Assembly: GCA_009691415.1 (NCBI GenBank) | Contig: SICP01000007.1 | Coordinates: 1-54,920, forward strand | DNA from: Candidatus Margulisiibacteriota bacterium | GTDB taxonomy: Bacteria; Margulisbacteria; Marinamargulisbacteria; SXXA01; SICP01 | DNA length: 54,920 bases | Direction: 5' to 3' | Shown: piece after piece, positions 32,741 through 42,438 of the stretch | Numbering within the stretch: the stretch's first letter is position 1 | Layout of the letters: the number at the start of each line of letters is the position of its first letter | The notes under the pieces: model-generated | What the model was told of the DNA's origin: nothing | Databases searched by the model: none | Seen by the model: only the letters and a program-made list of their open reading frames with translations | Position numbers and translations under genes: made by a program

Positions 32741-32820
32741 TTGTTGAGGGCGCGGTTGACTACTTGGTGCCGCGTATTTTCCGTGCCGTTGTCATAGGTG
32801 ATGGGTTTACAACTTACTTG
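32737..32820 (-). mobile_element. Remnant of an IS30-family-like transposase (DDE core fragment)
   Basis: Minus frame reads SQVSCKPITYDNGTENTRHQVVNRALNN*, resembling the ITYDNGxEN...H..xNxxLG core around the second catalytic Asp of IS30-type transposases; too short for an ORF caller. Confidence 0.5.
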
Positions 32821-34066
32821 GGAGCTTTGGAATGTATCGTAGGCCGCAGACTTCGCGTAAGACCTCGGTATAAAAAAAAGTAGCAGATCCTTTTTTAATG
32901 TCGGGTGAACAGGGAAACATCCGATTGGGAAGGTTATAATTGCCTGCGATGACTGTACAGCAGATATTGAGTTCGGGAATCATCATGATTTTTTGACCGC
33001 CGTTTCCACTTGCGTGAAAGATCGTGAGTGTCTTTTCTTTACCCGTTGCGTCTAAAAACAATTGGTGATCGATCCATGTTTGAAACCCATATCCAGAAAA
33101 ACCAAAGGTAGAGGTTTTAACTTGTTCGGATAACAGTTGTGCGACGTAATCTGGTGAGATCCGTTCTGTCTCACCCCATTTTCCTTTGTTCAAAAGTACT
33201 ACGCCTAATTTATCCATGGCGAGTAGGGTAAGCTGCATTCCTGATGCAAAATTGGGTAGATCATATCCGGTTAGATAACGGTTACATTGTTGGGAGCTTT
33301 CTTCTATACCCAGTGGTTTTAGTAAATGTTCATAGAGAAATGCTGCCGGATCTTGAGAGGTAACATATTTAATGATAGTGGCCAGTACTGCCGTGGTGCC
33401 CCCGCAATACACGTGTCCTTGTTTTTCTATTCGGGGTCTTGAAAGAACATATTCGATGGGATCTAGGGCCGCATTCATGTCAACTTCATCATTTTCGCCT
33501 CGAATGTAAGGGCCCATTTCGTTCCATTTCCACCCCGTCTTCATGCTCAAAACGTCTTTTAGCGTGAGGGTTTCATTGTGTGGGAGACGATATTTTTCTG
33601 GAAGTAACGTATTAAGAGAGGACTCTAATGTGATTGTTGGATATTTTTTTAACATGACGCCAATGAGCATAGCCGTTATGGTTTTAGATACCGACCGTAC
33701 ACTATGCGGTGTCGACGAATTAAATAATACGAGATCTTCTTTTAGGTAGGTTTCTGAAGGGGTAGTGTTATTTTTATTCATTCCTTCATGGGATCCCTCT
33801 GCAAGGACGTGACCATCTTTGGATACCATGAAGCCATGAATATTTTCGTAGAGGTACTTTGTGACATGTGGAAAGTTAGGGTTCACACCGGCATGTTTGC
33901 TGAACGTGTCTGATAAGACGCCTTGTAATCGACTTTGCTCGGAAGAAGGATTTACTGCGATAGTTTTTCTCATACTAAATGATCGATCAATTGAGTTGAA
34001 AATTGCAGGCTGATTTATCGATATAAATCGTGCGCCAATAAGCAACATCATCTTAGAGGTCTTCAC
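32807..34066 (-). CDS. Serine hydrolase of the class C beta-lactamase/PBP-like fold
   Basis: SVSK (SxxK) motif, LTLKDVLSMKTGWKW, VYCGGTTAVLA, HASGNGGQ; start appears to be GTG. Confidence 0.85.
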   Translation of the reverse strand: MKTSKMMLLIGARFISINQPAIFNSIDRSFSMRKTIAVNPSSEQSRLQGVLSDTFSKHAGVNPNFPHVTKYLYENIHGFMVSKDGHVLAEGSHEGMNKNNTTPSETYLKEDLVLFNSSTPHSVRSVSKTITAMLIGVMLKKYPTITLESSLNTLLPEKYRLPHNETLTLKDVLSMKTGWKWNEMGPYIRGENDEVDMNAALDPIEYVLSRPRIEKQGHVYCGGTTAVLATIIKYVTSQDPAAFLYEHLLKPLGIEESSQQCNRYLTGYDLPNFASGMQLTLLAMDKLGVVLLNKGKWGETERISPDYVAQLLSEQVKTSTFGFSGYGFQTWIDHQLFLDATGKEKTLTIFHASGNGGQKIMMIPELNICCTVIAGNYNLPNRMFPCSPDIKKGSATFFYTEVLREVCGLRYIPKLPSKL

Positions 34067-34068
34067 TG

Positions 34069-34087
34069 AATCGAATACTATTCGATT
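34069..34087. promoter_or_regulatory. 19-nt palindrome AATCGAATA-C-TATTCGATT
   Basis: Perfect 9-bp inverted arms with a 1-nt centre, immediately upstream of the serine hydrolase start. Confidence 0.5.
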
Positions 34088-34099
34088 GCAAATAGATTA

Positions 34100-35449
34100 T
34101 TACCCAACTCTCTTCCACCGCACACCACCAGCGCCATCTTCCAACACCACTCCATGCACATCCCGAAGCTCATCCCGAAGCCGATCCGACTCCGCAAAAT
34201 TCTTGCTGGCTCGTGCTTGCTGACGCGCTTCAATCAACGCTTCGATCTCATCAGACACCGACTCTGTTTTATCCAAATCATTAAAAAGGCCCAATACCTG
34301 ACCCAACTCATACAAAACATGAGCGCCTTGCGACGTCGTATTCACAACGCGAAGCATTTCAAACAAAACACCAATCGCTTCTGCAGCATTAAAATCGTCA
34401 TCCATCGCCGCATAAAATTTTTCTTTTAAGTGAGTGATCGCCTCTGGAAAATTGGGCGTTTCAGACCGATCATGCGTAATCACCGCCTCACGCAAACGCG
34501 CCAAAGACTGCTGCGATTCTTTGAGTCCGGGTTCAGAAAAATGTAGCGGATTACGATACTGAACACGCAACAAATAAAACCGTAACGACTCGCCATCGAC
34601 TTTTTCTAACACATCCCGAATCCGAATAAAATTGTGCAAAGACTTCGACATCTTCTCGTGATTAATCGTGACAAATCCATTGTGCATCCAGTATTTCGCA
34701 AACCGTTTTCCGGTAAACGATTCTGATTGTGCAATCTCATTTTCGTGATGCGGAAACATTAAATCTTCCCCACCTGCATGGATATCAATTGTCTCGCCCA
34801 ACGCATCCATCGCCATCGCCGAACATTCGATATGCCAACCCGGACGCCCCTTACCCCAAGGACTTTCCCAAAAAGGCTCATCTGGTTTTGCCGCTTTCCA
34901 CAGTACAAAATCAGCCGGACTTCGCTTCGCATCCGACGACTCTACACGCATATTTGAAATCAAATCATCCAATACTTTTTTGGATAATTTTCCATACTCT
35001 TTAAAATTTTCTACAGAAAAACACACATCGCCACCGGCAATATAGGCATGCCCGGAAGCAATTAGACCCTCAATCATATCCTGCATTTGCACAATATAAT
35101 CCGTCGCATTGGTATAAAGCGTTGCAGGCAATACAAACAAACGATCTATATCTTCGTGATAGGCCTCAATAAACTGTTTTGAGAGCGCCTGATAATCTTG
35201 CCCTGCTTCATGCGCACGCTTAATAATTTTGTCATCGATATCTGTAAAATTCTGAACAAATTTCACGTCATACCCACGATGCATTAAATAACGGCGCACC
35301 ATGTCAAACGACACGTACGCGCGCGCATGCCCTAAGTGACAATAGTCATAAACCGTGACGCCACACAGATAAAAACGCACAAGATTAGGAACCAAAGAAA
35401 CAAACTTCTCTTTTTTACCCGAAAATGTATTGGTTAATTGCAAACTCAA
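34100..35449 (-). CDS. cysS: Cysteinyl-tRNA synthetase
   Basis: YLCGVTVYDYCHLGHAR; GWHIECSAM; HENEIAQSES; KMSKS. Confidence 0.96.
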   Translation of the reverse strand: MSLQLTNTFSGKKEKFVSLVPNLVRFYLCGVTVYDYCHLGHARAYVSFDMVRRYLMHRGYDVKFVQNFTDIDDKIIKRAHEAGQDYQALSKQFIEAYHEDIDRLFVLPATLYTNATDYIVQMQDMIEGLIASGHAYIAGGDVCFSVENFKEYGKLSKKVLDDLISNMRVESSDAKRSPADFVLWKAAKPDEPFWESPWGKGRPGWHIECSAMAMDALGETIDIHAGGEDLMFPHHENEIAQSESFTGKRFAKYWMHNGFVTINHEKMSKSLHNFIRIRDVLEKVDGESLRFYLLRVQYRNPLHFSEPGLKESQQSLARLREAVITHDRSETPNFPEAITHLKEKFYAAMDDDFNAAEAIGVLFEMLRVVNTTSQGAHVLYELGQVLGLFNDLDKTESVSDEIEALIEARQQARASKNFAESDRLRDELRDVHGVVLEDGAGGVRWKRVG

Positions 35450-36243
35450 AACGACTCCGCTTCGCCAGGAAAAACTCCCGATGAAACATCCGACAAATAC
35501 TGTCCCAACACCTTGGTCATTTCTGCATGCAAGGTCGCATACGGCTTTACAAATCTTGGTAACTTCGCATCGGTCATTCCCAACACATCCTGCGTTACCA
35601 AAACCTGTCCATCACACCCGGCACCCGCACCAATACCAATCGTCGGAATAGATAACTGAGATGTCACATTCTGTGCAACGTCTGCTGGAACCAATTCTAA
35701 AAGCATCGCAAAACAACCCGCTTTTTCCAATAATTTTGCTTGCGCTATCAGCCCCTCTGCAGCCGACTCGGTACGACCTTGCACTTTATAGCCCCCCAAT
35801 TGATACACCGACTGAGGCGTCAACCCCACATGTCCCATCACAGGAATGCCAATACCAATGACCGCTTCAATCGCAGCTTCCGCACCGCTGACCCATTCCA
35901 TTTTCACTGCATGTGCGCCACCTTCTTGAATCAAGCGACCTGCATTCCGTTTGGCTTCTTCAACAGAGACGTGGTAGCTCATAAACGGCATGTCGGCTAC
36001 AACCAACGCACGCGATACACCTCGGCAAACCGCCTGCGTGTGATACACCATGTGATCCATCGTTACCGGAATCGTATTATCATATCCCGCAAACATATTG
36101 CCCAAAGAATCCCCTACCAAAATCATGTCGACCCCAATCTGATCCAATAAACGCGCCATCAACACATCGTACGCCGTCAACATCCGAATCTTTTGACCCT
36201 TTTGCTTCATTTCTATCATGACACTAGGATGACGCTGGCCCAT
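35446..36243 (-). CDS. panB: 3-methyl-2-oxobutanoate hydroxymethyltransferase
   Basis: MLTAYDVLMARLLDQIGVDMILVGDSLGN; GHVGLTPQSVYQLGGYKVQG. Confidence 0.95.
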   Translation of the reverse strand: MGQRHPSVMIEMKQKGQKIRMLTAYDVLMARLLDQIGVDMILVGDSLGNMFAGYDNTIPVTMDHMVYHTQAVCRGVSRALVVADMPFMSYHVSVEEAKRNAGRLIQEGGAHAVKMEWVSGAEAAIEAVIGIGIPVMGHVGLTPQSVYQLGGYKVQGRTESAAEGLIAQAKLLEKAGCFAMLLELVPADVAQNVTSQLSIPTIGIGAGAGCDGQVLVTQDVLGMTDAKLPRFVKPYATLHAEMTKVLGQYLSDVSSGVFPGEAESF

Positions 36244-37037
36244 TAGGAAGCCTCCTTATACAAATTAAAAAGACGTGTTTCAATCGCTTCTTTACTCAAA
36301 TATCTGGTCAATTTGCCATTTTCAGCGAGAGAAATAATGCCCGTTTCTTCAGACACCACAAAAATTAAAGCATCCGTTAATTCCGACAAACCCAACGCCG
36401 CCCGATGTCTTGTACCCAAACGTCGATCCTGAATTTTTGTATCAGTCAACGGCAACAAACATCCCGCCGATGCAATCTTACTCTCACGCAAAATCACTGC
36501 GCCATCATGCGTAGGAGCCCCAGGCCAAAACAAAGTCACCAAAACTTCAGCAGAAAGCGTCGCATTAACCGCAACCCCCGAAAGCGAATATTGTAATAAA
36601 TTACTCCCCGCCTCAATTACAATTAATGCTCCAATTTTTTCACGAGAAAGCCACTCAAATGAACGCAAAAGCTGCTTAATTAAAACTGCGCTCTCTGCTT
36701 CCGAAGACGATAAAACCGGCGTAAATACCGTCCGAACCGATCCAATCCATTCCAAAAACCGACGCAATTCTGGCTGAAAAACAATAATCACCATTAAAAT
36801 TAAAACCGTTGTAAATTTACCCAAAATCCAGTTCAACATCGTGAGATGTAAAAAATGGCTCATCACATACACACACATCACCAAAAAAAGACCTTTAATT
36901 AACGGAAACGCATGCGTATTCCACATCCAACACAAAATCTGGTAAATCAAAATATATACCAAAATAACATCTAAAGTTAGGATGCTCCAATGCAGAATCC
37001 CCCCCCATGGTTCAACAGAAAAAGCTGCAAAATTCAT
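36243..37037 (-). CDS. cdaA: Diadenylate cyclase CdaA
   Basis: N-terminal TMs; DAC motifs HDGAVIL and GTRHRAALGLSE; start re-placed at MNFAAFS (ATGA overlap with lysA). Confidence 0.94.
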   Translation of the reverse strand: MNFAAFSVEPWGGILHWSILTLDVILVYILIYQILCWMWNTHAFPLIKGLFLVMCVYVMSHFLHLTMLNWILGKFTTVLILMVIIVFQPELRRFLEWIGSVRTVFTPVLSSSEAESAVLIKQLLRSFEWLSREKIGALIVIEAGSNLLQYSLSGVAVNATLSAEVLVTLFWPGAPTHDGAVILRESKIASAGCLLPLTDTKIQDRRLGTRHRAALGLSELTDALIFVVSEETGIISLAENGKLTRYLSKEAIETRLFNLYKEAS

Positions 37038-38347
37038 GCCGTCTCCCACTCATCAAAACGCAAAACATCCAACACGGTCTCACGCTTCACCAAAACCCGA
37101 GATTGGCCATCACCCACCAACACCACAGCCGGCCTGCAAAATCGATTATAATTAGACGCCATCGAATAATTATAAGCCCCTGTCGTATAAGACACGATAT
37201 AGTCTCCGACAGACACTTCCGGCAAATTGATATCTTTTGCCAAAACATCTCCAGACTCACAAAATTTTCCGGCAATTGTATACGTATGTACAGGTTGCTC
37301 TAACATACGATTGGCAACCACCCACGTATATTCTGCCTGATACAACAACGGCCTCATATTATCCGCCATGCCCCCATCTACAAATAAGTAATCTCTAATA
37401 CCAGGAATCGGTTTAATCGTTCCAGCGGTATACACCGTCACTCCTGCTTGCCCCACAATCGATCGACCTGGCTCAACAATAAGTTTAGGTAAAGGCAAAT
37501 TTTTCGCCTCACATGATGTTTTCAAAGACGTCGCAAGCAACCGAAGATACGACGAAATAGCCGGAGGAGAATCTGCCTCGGTATACAACACGCCCAAGCC
37601 TCCACCCAAATCTACTTCTTTCACAAGCAATCCATAAACATCCCGTGCCAAAATCATCTGGTCTATCATGAAAGCCACCAAATCTTGATACGGCTCCAAC
37701 TGAAAAATCTGAGACCCAATATGTCCATGAAATCCTAAAAAATCACACCAAGGTGCCTGAGAAATAGTCTCCAGAGCCTTGCACATATCAGGCAAATCCA
37801 TGCCAAATTTAGAATCAACTTGACCTGTTCGAATATAAGAATGCGTGTGGGCCTCAATACCCGGTTTTAATCGCAACAAAATGCGAGCATTCTTTCCCAA
37901 TTTGGCACAAACACCAGATAAATTTTCAAGCTCATGCAAATTATCAACCACCAAACGAATATCATATTTCACTGCTAAAACAAGTTCAGCAATAGACTTA
38001 TTATTGCCATGAAAAACAATTTTTTCTGGCGCCATTCCAGCCTGGAATGCGGTATACAATTCGCCTTCAGACACCACGTCTATGCCCAAGCCCTCTTGAG
38101 CTAAAACAAGTAAAAGTCCGGTCGAAAGATGTGCTTTCCCTGCATACGCCACCAAAACATCAGGATATCGAGCTGACAATCCCTCTTGATACGCCTGACA
38201 CCGGGCCCGAAGCGTCTGTAAATCCATGACATAAAGCGGCGTTCCATATTCAGCAGCCAAAGCACACACATCAACGCCACCTAGAACCAAATGCCCATCG
38301 GCATTTACTTCACTAGAAACCGGCGATATCTGATCTAAATTATTCAC
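37034..38347 (-). CDS. lysA: Diaminopimelate decarboxylase
   Basis: PLYVMDLQTLR; AYAGKAH; GFHGHIGSQI; EPGRSIV; CESGDVLAKD. Confidence 0.95.
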   Translation of the reverse strand: MNNLDQISPVSSEVNADGHLVLGGVDVCALAAEYGTPLYVMDLQTLRARCQAYQEGLSARYPDVLVAYAGKAHLSTGLLLVLAQEGLGIDVVSEGELYTAFQAGMAPEKIVFHGNNKSIAELVLAVKYDIRLVVDNLHELENLSGVCAKLGKNARILLRLKPGIEAHTHSYIRTGQVDSKFGMDLPDMCKALETISQAPWCDFLGFHGHIGSQIFQLEPYQDLVAFMIDQMILARDVYGLLVKEVDLGGGLGVLYTEADSPPAISSYLRLLATSLKTSCEAKNLPLPKLIVEPGRSIVGQAGVTVYTAGTIKPIPGIRDYLFVDGGMADNMRPLLYQAEYTWVVANRMLEQPVHTYTIAGKFCESGDVLAKDINLPEVSVGDYIVSYTTGAYNYSMASNYNRFCRPAVVLVGDGQSRVLVKRETVLDVLRFDEWETA

Positions 38348-38799
38348 AACGCTGGCGCCAAAATCGAAGACCGATCTATGATTAACACGCCATCTAAATG
38401 ATCCAACTCATGCTGCATAATCCGAGCCATAAATCCTTTTAAGGGCAAACTCACAGGACTGCCATCAGGCAACTGAGCCTCTACTACAATATGTGACGCG
38501 CGTTCCACCATCAACCGAACATCTGGCAAACTCAAACATCCCTCTTCAGCCGTAACGCTTCCCTTACGAAATACAATTACCGGATTAATCAATTTTAATA
38601 AACATTTGCGATATTCAGCCACCAATACACGCTGCAAAATACCCACCTGCGTTGCCGCAAGTCCCACGCCTTCATAGACCCGCATTGTCTCCAACATATC
38701 AGACAACAACGTCTCTAATCCCGCATCAAATGCCGTAACTGAAAGCGCCTTTTGCTTCAAAATAGGATTAGACCCTGTCAAAACATGCAAAACCGCCAT
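38344..38799 (-). CDS. def: Peptide deformylase
   Basis: GVGLAATQVG, EEGCLSLP, QHELDHLDGVL. Confidence 0.95.
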   Translation of the reverse strand: MAVLHVLTGSNPILKQKALSVTAFDAGLETLLSDMLETMRVYEGVGLAATQVGILQRVLVAEYRKCLLKLINPVIVFRKGSVTAEEGCLSLPDVRLMVERASHIVVEAQLPDGSPVSLPLKGFMARIMQHELDHLDGVLIIDRSSILAPAL

Positions 38800-39099
38800 A
38801 CAAAACTCCTAAAAAAAATGTAAAAAAAAAGTGATGTAATTATAATACCCATCATGCCTAAGCGTCCAATTTTTATTACCAAAAGCATCAGATCCAAAAA
38901 AACAAAACCATGGGCAACAATCAAAAAAGAGGTCGGCCTGTGAGCTATTCAATAAAAATCTCGAAATCTCGACATAAAAAGCTGAGAATGCTACAGTGCC
39001 CTCTAAATATGCGCAATTCAATGCGCTTTGTCAGCTCACTAAAGTAGCAGCGACAAATCCATTTGTATTGCGTATTCAAAAAAATTTTAGGAGGCTACC

Positions 39100-39378
39100 A
39101 TGCCATTTATCGGAACAAAAGACAAAAAAGAAATCATTGAAGCAAACCAAGTACACGAAACAGATACAGGATCATCAGAAGTACAAATCGCAGTTCTTAC
39201 AGAACGCATCAACCACCTTGTAGAACACCTCAAGAAGAACAATAAAGACCATGCAACACGTCGTGGACTTCTCATTCTTGTAAGCCGTCGCAGAAAACTC
39301 ATGAACTACCTTAAAAAGAAAAACAAAACGAGCTTCACAGAAATCACAAAGAGATTAGGCCTAAGAACAAAGGACTAG
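39100..39378 (+). CDS. rpsO: 30S ribosomal protein S15
   Basis: [38 protein letters not shown] aggagg. Confidence 0.95.
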   Translation: MPFIGTKDKKEIIEANQVHETDTGSSEVQIAVLTERINHLVEHLKKNNKDHATRRGLLILVSRRRKLMNYLKKKNKTSFTEITKRLGLRTKD

Positions 39379-39451
39379 TCCCATTTCACTTCTAAAAAAA
39401 TTCTTCGACAAAGCATCCCGCACTAATGGGGCGGAAAAAAGGACTATACCT

Positions 39452-41563
39452 ATGTTAAATAACCCAAAATCAAGCAAACTTATGATTGGATCTCGCGAGA
39501 TCGAATTAACCTCTGGCAGCATGGCCAAACAAGCCAATGGATCCGTTATACTACGGTGTGGCAATACCGTTATGCTCGCAGCCGTTACCGCTTCTAAAGA
39601 ACCCAGAGCAGGAATCGACTTCTTTCCTTTAATGGTTGAGTATTCAGAGAAAATGTACGCAGCAGGAAAAATTCCTGGTGGTTTCTTTAAGAGAGAAGCA
39701 AAGCCAAGAACAGGCGCAACACTCACATCACGATTGATCGACCGCCCTATTCGCCCTTGCTTTCCTAAAAATTATAACAACGACGTCCAAGTCATTGTCA
39801 CCGTGCTTTCATTTGACCAAACTTTTAACCCAGAATTTCTAGGCATCGTTGCAGCCTCCGCAGCACTAAGCATATCTGACATCCCATTTAATGGCCCCGT
39901 TGGTGCAGCATTAATTGCACGAGTCGACGGTGAATATGTCTTTTGCCCTTCTATAGAACAACTTGAAAAAAGCGATTTAGAAATTGTAGTTGCCGGAACA
40001 AAAGACGCAATCTTAATGGTAGAAGCAGGGGCAAACGAAGTCTCTGAAGAAGCCATCTTAGGTGCCATCAGCGTTGCACATAAACACATCAAAGAAACCA
40101 TCACACTTCAAGAAAATTTGGCCGCTCAAATTCAAAAAGAAAAACTGCCGGTACCAACAGGCTTTTCTAACCCCACTCTAGAAGCGCAAATTAACGACTT
40201 TCTAAAAACAACGATCGAAGACAATATGAAATCTGGAAACAAAACTCAGATCGAAACCTTGTTAAGCACGCTTGAAAAAGAAACCGTTGAAAAATTTACA
40301 GCAGAAGATGGTAGCAACAAAGCAGAAGTAAAATATTTCTTCAGCAGCCTTAAAAAAGAAAAAATCCGCAAAACAATTATTCAAAGTAAAGTACGCCCAG
40401 ATGGACGTGCACTAGACGAAATCCGCGACATCGAAATCGAAGTCGGCATGCTACCCGCAACACATGGATCTGCGTTATTTACACGTGGCGAAACACAAAG
40501 TTTAGGCGTTGTCACACTCGGCACACCTGACGATGAACAAATGGAAGATGGTCTACGTAACACCACAAAAAGCACCTATTTCTTCCACTACAATTTTCCC
40601 CCTTACTCAGTTGGAGAAGTCGGAAACTTTGCAAGAACAAGCCGTAGAGAATTGGGACATGGGGCACTAGCAGAACGCGCTATTAGAAGTATTCTTCCTA
40701 CACACGCAACTTTTCCGTATACCATTCGTATCGTTTCTGAGATTCTAGAATCCAACGGCTCTTCATCAATGGCTTCAGTATGCTCAGGAGCCTTGGCTCT
40801 TATGGATTGTGGTGTTCCAATCACAGCACCCGTATCCGGAATCGCAATGGGCTTATTGATTGATGAGTCTGGCTATGTTGTTCTATCCGACATTCAAGGA
40901 TTAGAAGATCACTATGGCGACATGGACTTTAAAGTAGCCGGAAGCAAAAAAGGAATCACCGCTCTTCAATTAGACATTAAAGTCGGTGGCCTTTCTGAAG
41001 AAATTCTCAAAAATGCACTAGAACAAGCCAAAAAAGGCAGATTGCATATCCTAGAAAAAATGCTTCAAACACTTGAAATTCCACGCGAAGAAGTATCAAA
41101 AAATGCCCCTAAAATCGACTTCATCATGGTCAAAAAAGACAAAATTGGTGTCATCATCGGACCGGGCGGAAAAATGATTCGCAAAATTGAAGAAACAAGT
41201 GGCGCAAGCATCTCAATCTCCGAAACTGTAGAAGGACAAGTCTGCATTGCCGGTGAAAATGCTGAGTCTGTAGATATTGCTAAAAAAATGATAGAAGGTC
41301 TTGTGAAAGAAGTAGAAAAAGGCGAAGTATACGAAGGGAAAGTGGTACGCATCACCAACTTCGGCGCATTCATCGAACTACTTCCAGGAAAAGAAGGGCT
41401 TCTACACATTTCAAAAATCTCAAAAGAACGCATCGACAAAATTGAAGATGTACTCGAAGAAGGTGACGCCATTACCGTAAAAGTATTGGAAATTGATGCA
41501 CAACACCGCATCAGTTTAATCAATGCAAACTACGAAGAAAGCGTTGCTTCAAAAACAAAATAA
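39452..41563 (+). CDS. pnp: Polyribonucleotide nucleotidyltransferase
   Basis: RPIRPCFP; FTRGETQSL; KH (IGPGGKMIRKI) and S1 domains. Confidence 0.96.
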   Translation: MLNNPKSSKLMIGSREIELTSGSMAKQANGSVILRCGNTVMLAAVTASKEPRAGIDFFPLMVEYSEKMYAAGKIPGGFFKREAKPRTGATLTSRLIDRPIRPCFPKNYNNDVQVIVTVLSFDQTFNPEFLGIVAASAALSISDIPFNGPVGAALIARVDGEYVFCPSIEQLEKSDLEIVVAGTKDAILMVEAGANEVSEEAILGAISVAHKHIKETITLQENLAAQIQKEKLPVPTGFSNPTLEAQINDFLKTTIEDNMKSGNKTQIETLLSTLEKETVEKFTAEDGSNKAEVKYFFSSLKKEKIRKTIIQSKVRPDGRALDEIRDIEIEVGMLPATHGSALFTRGETQSLGVVTLGTPDDEQMEDGLRNTTKSTYFFHYNFPPYSVGEVGNFARTSRRELGHGALAERAIRSILPTHATFPYTIRIVSEILESNGSSSMASVCSGALALMDCGVPITAPVSGIAMGLLIDESGYVVLSDIQGLEDHYGDMDFKVAGSKKGITALQLDIKVGGLSEEILKNALEQAKKGRLHILEKMLQTLEIPREEVSKNAPKIDFIMVKKDKIGVIIGPGGKMIRKIEETSGASISISETVEGQVCIAGENAESVDIAKKMIEGLVKEVEKGEVYEGKVVRITNFGAFIELLPGKEGLLHISKISKERIDKIEDVLEEGDAITVKVLEIDAQHRISLINANYEESVASKTK

Positions 41564-41582
41564 TAATCAGAGGAATACACCC

Positions 41583-42428
41583 ATGACTATAAAAAAGAAA
41601 TCTGTACTCACAACAAGCTTACTCTTATGCACCGTTTTCACATTCGGGTTTTTGGGTCTTGGTACCAAAAAAGATTCTATTGCAACCGTAGGAAAAACAC
41701 ATATTACAGTAGCTGACTTAAACGAACGGATCAAAACATTTCCGGCACAATATCAAGATGCCCTTCGTCAAAAAGAAAACAAAGTGAAACTTCTCGATCA
41801 GATGATTGATGAACAACTTTTATTAAATGCAGCAGACAAAGAAAACATCGCAAAACGAGATAGCTTTAAAAAACAAATGGAAGACACCAGAAAACAATTG
41901 CTTCTAAGCACTGTAATGCAAGATAAAATTGAGGCACATACCATTGCAACAGACGCAGAAATAAAAACCTATTTTGAACAAAACAAATCTCAATTTGGCG
42001 ACTTAGAATATAGGCATGCAAAACATATCCTAGTCAAAACAGATGCAGACGCCGAAAAGATTTTGTCACAACTCAAAAAGGGTACAGACTTTGACCAACT
42101 TGCAAAAACACATTCAATTGATCCATCAGGAAAAAGTGGTGGCGACTTGGGATGGTTCACACGCGGACAATTAATCCCAGAATTTGAACACGCCGCTTAC
42201 GCACTTAAAGGCAAAAATAGTCTGTCTGGTATTGTTAAAACACAATACGGTTTTCACATCATCAAACTACTTGAGACCAAACAACGTCCAGCACTTAGTT
42301 TTGATCAAGTAAAAGAAGAAATTAGAAACGCACTACGTACACAAAAGAAACAAAAAGTAACCACTGATTATCTTGAAAAACTCAAAAAAGACATCAAAGT
42401 AACCCGCGACATCAGCAAAATTCAATAG
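41583..42428 (+). CDS. Parvulin-type peptidyl-prolyl isomerase (SurA/PrsA-like)
   Basis: Start at MTIKKKSVLTTSLLL (41583); RHAKHILVKTDADAEKILSQL, GDLGWFTRGQLIPEFE. Confidence 0.9.
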   Translation: MTIKKKSVLTTSLLLCTVFTFGFLGLGTKKDSIATVGKTHITVADLNERIKTFPAQYQDALRQKENKVKLLDQMIDEQLLLNAADKENIAKRDSFKKQMEDTRKQLLLSTVMQDKIEAHTIATDAEIKTYFEQNKSQFGDLEYRHAKHILVKTDADAEKILSQLKKGTDFDQLAKTHSIDPSGKSGGDLGWFTRGQLIPEFEHAAYALKGKNSLSGIVKTQYGFHIIKLLETKQRPALSFDQVKEEIRNALRTQKKQKVTTDYLEKLKKDIKVTRDISKIQ

Positions 42429-42438
42429 TAACACAAAA

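Noticed and set aside
32725-32747. CAACAA...TTGTTG stem spanning the hom stop as a terminator
   Set aside because: Weak AT-rich 6-bp stem with 11-nt loop and no U-tract.
38940-39039. Competing inverted repeats GTGAGCT/AGCTCAC and AGCTGA/TCAGCT plus hairpin GCGCA-ATTCAA-TGCGC upstream of rpsO, suggestive of a riboswitch-like leader
   Set aside because: Stems of 5-7 bp over about 100 nt are expected by chance, and the region may instead be decayed coding sequence; no covariation data.
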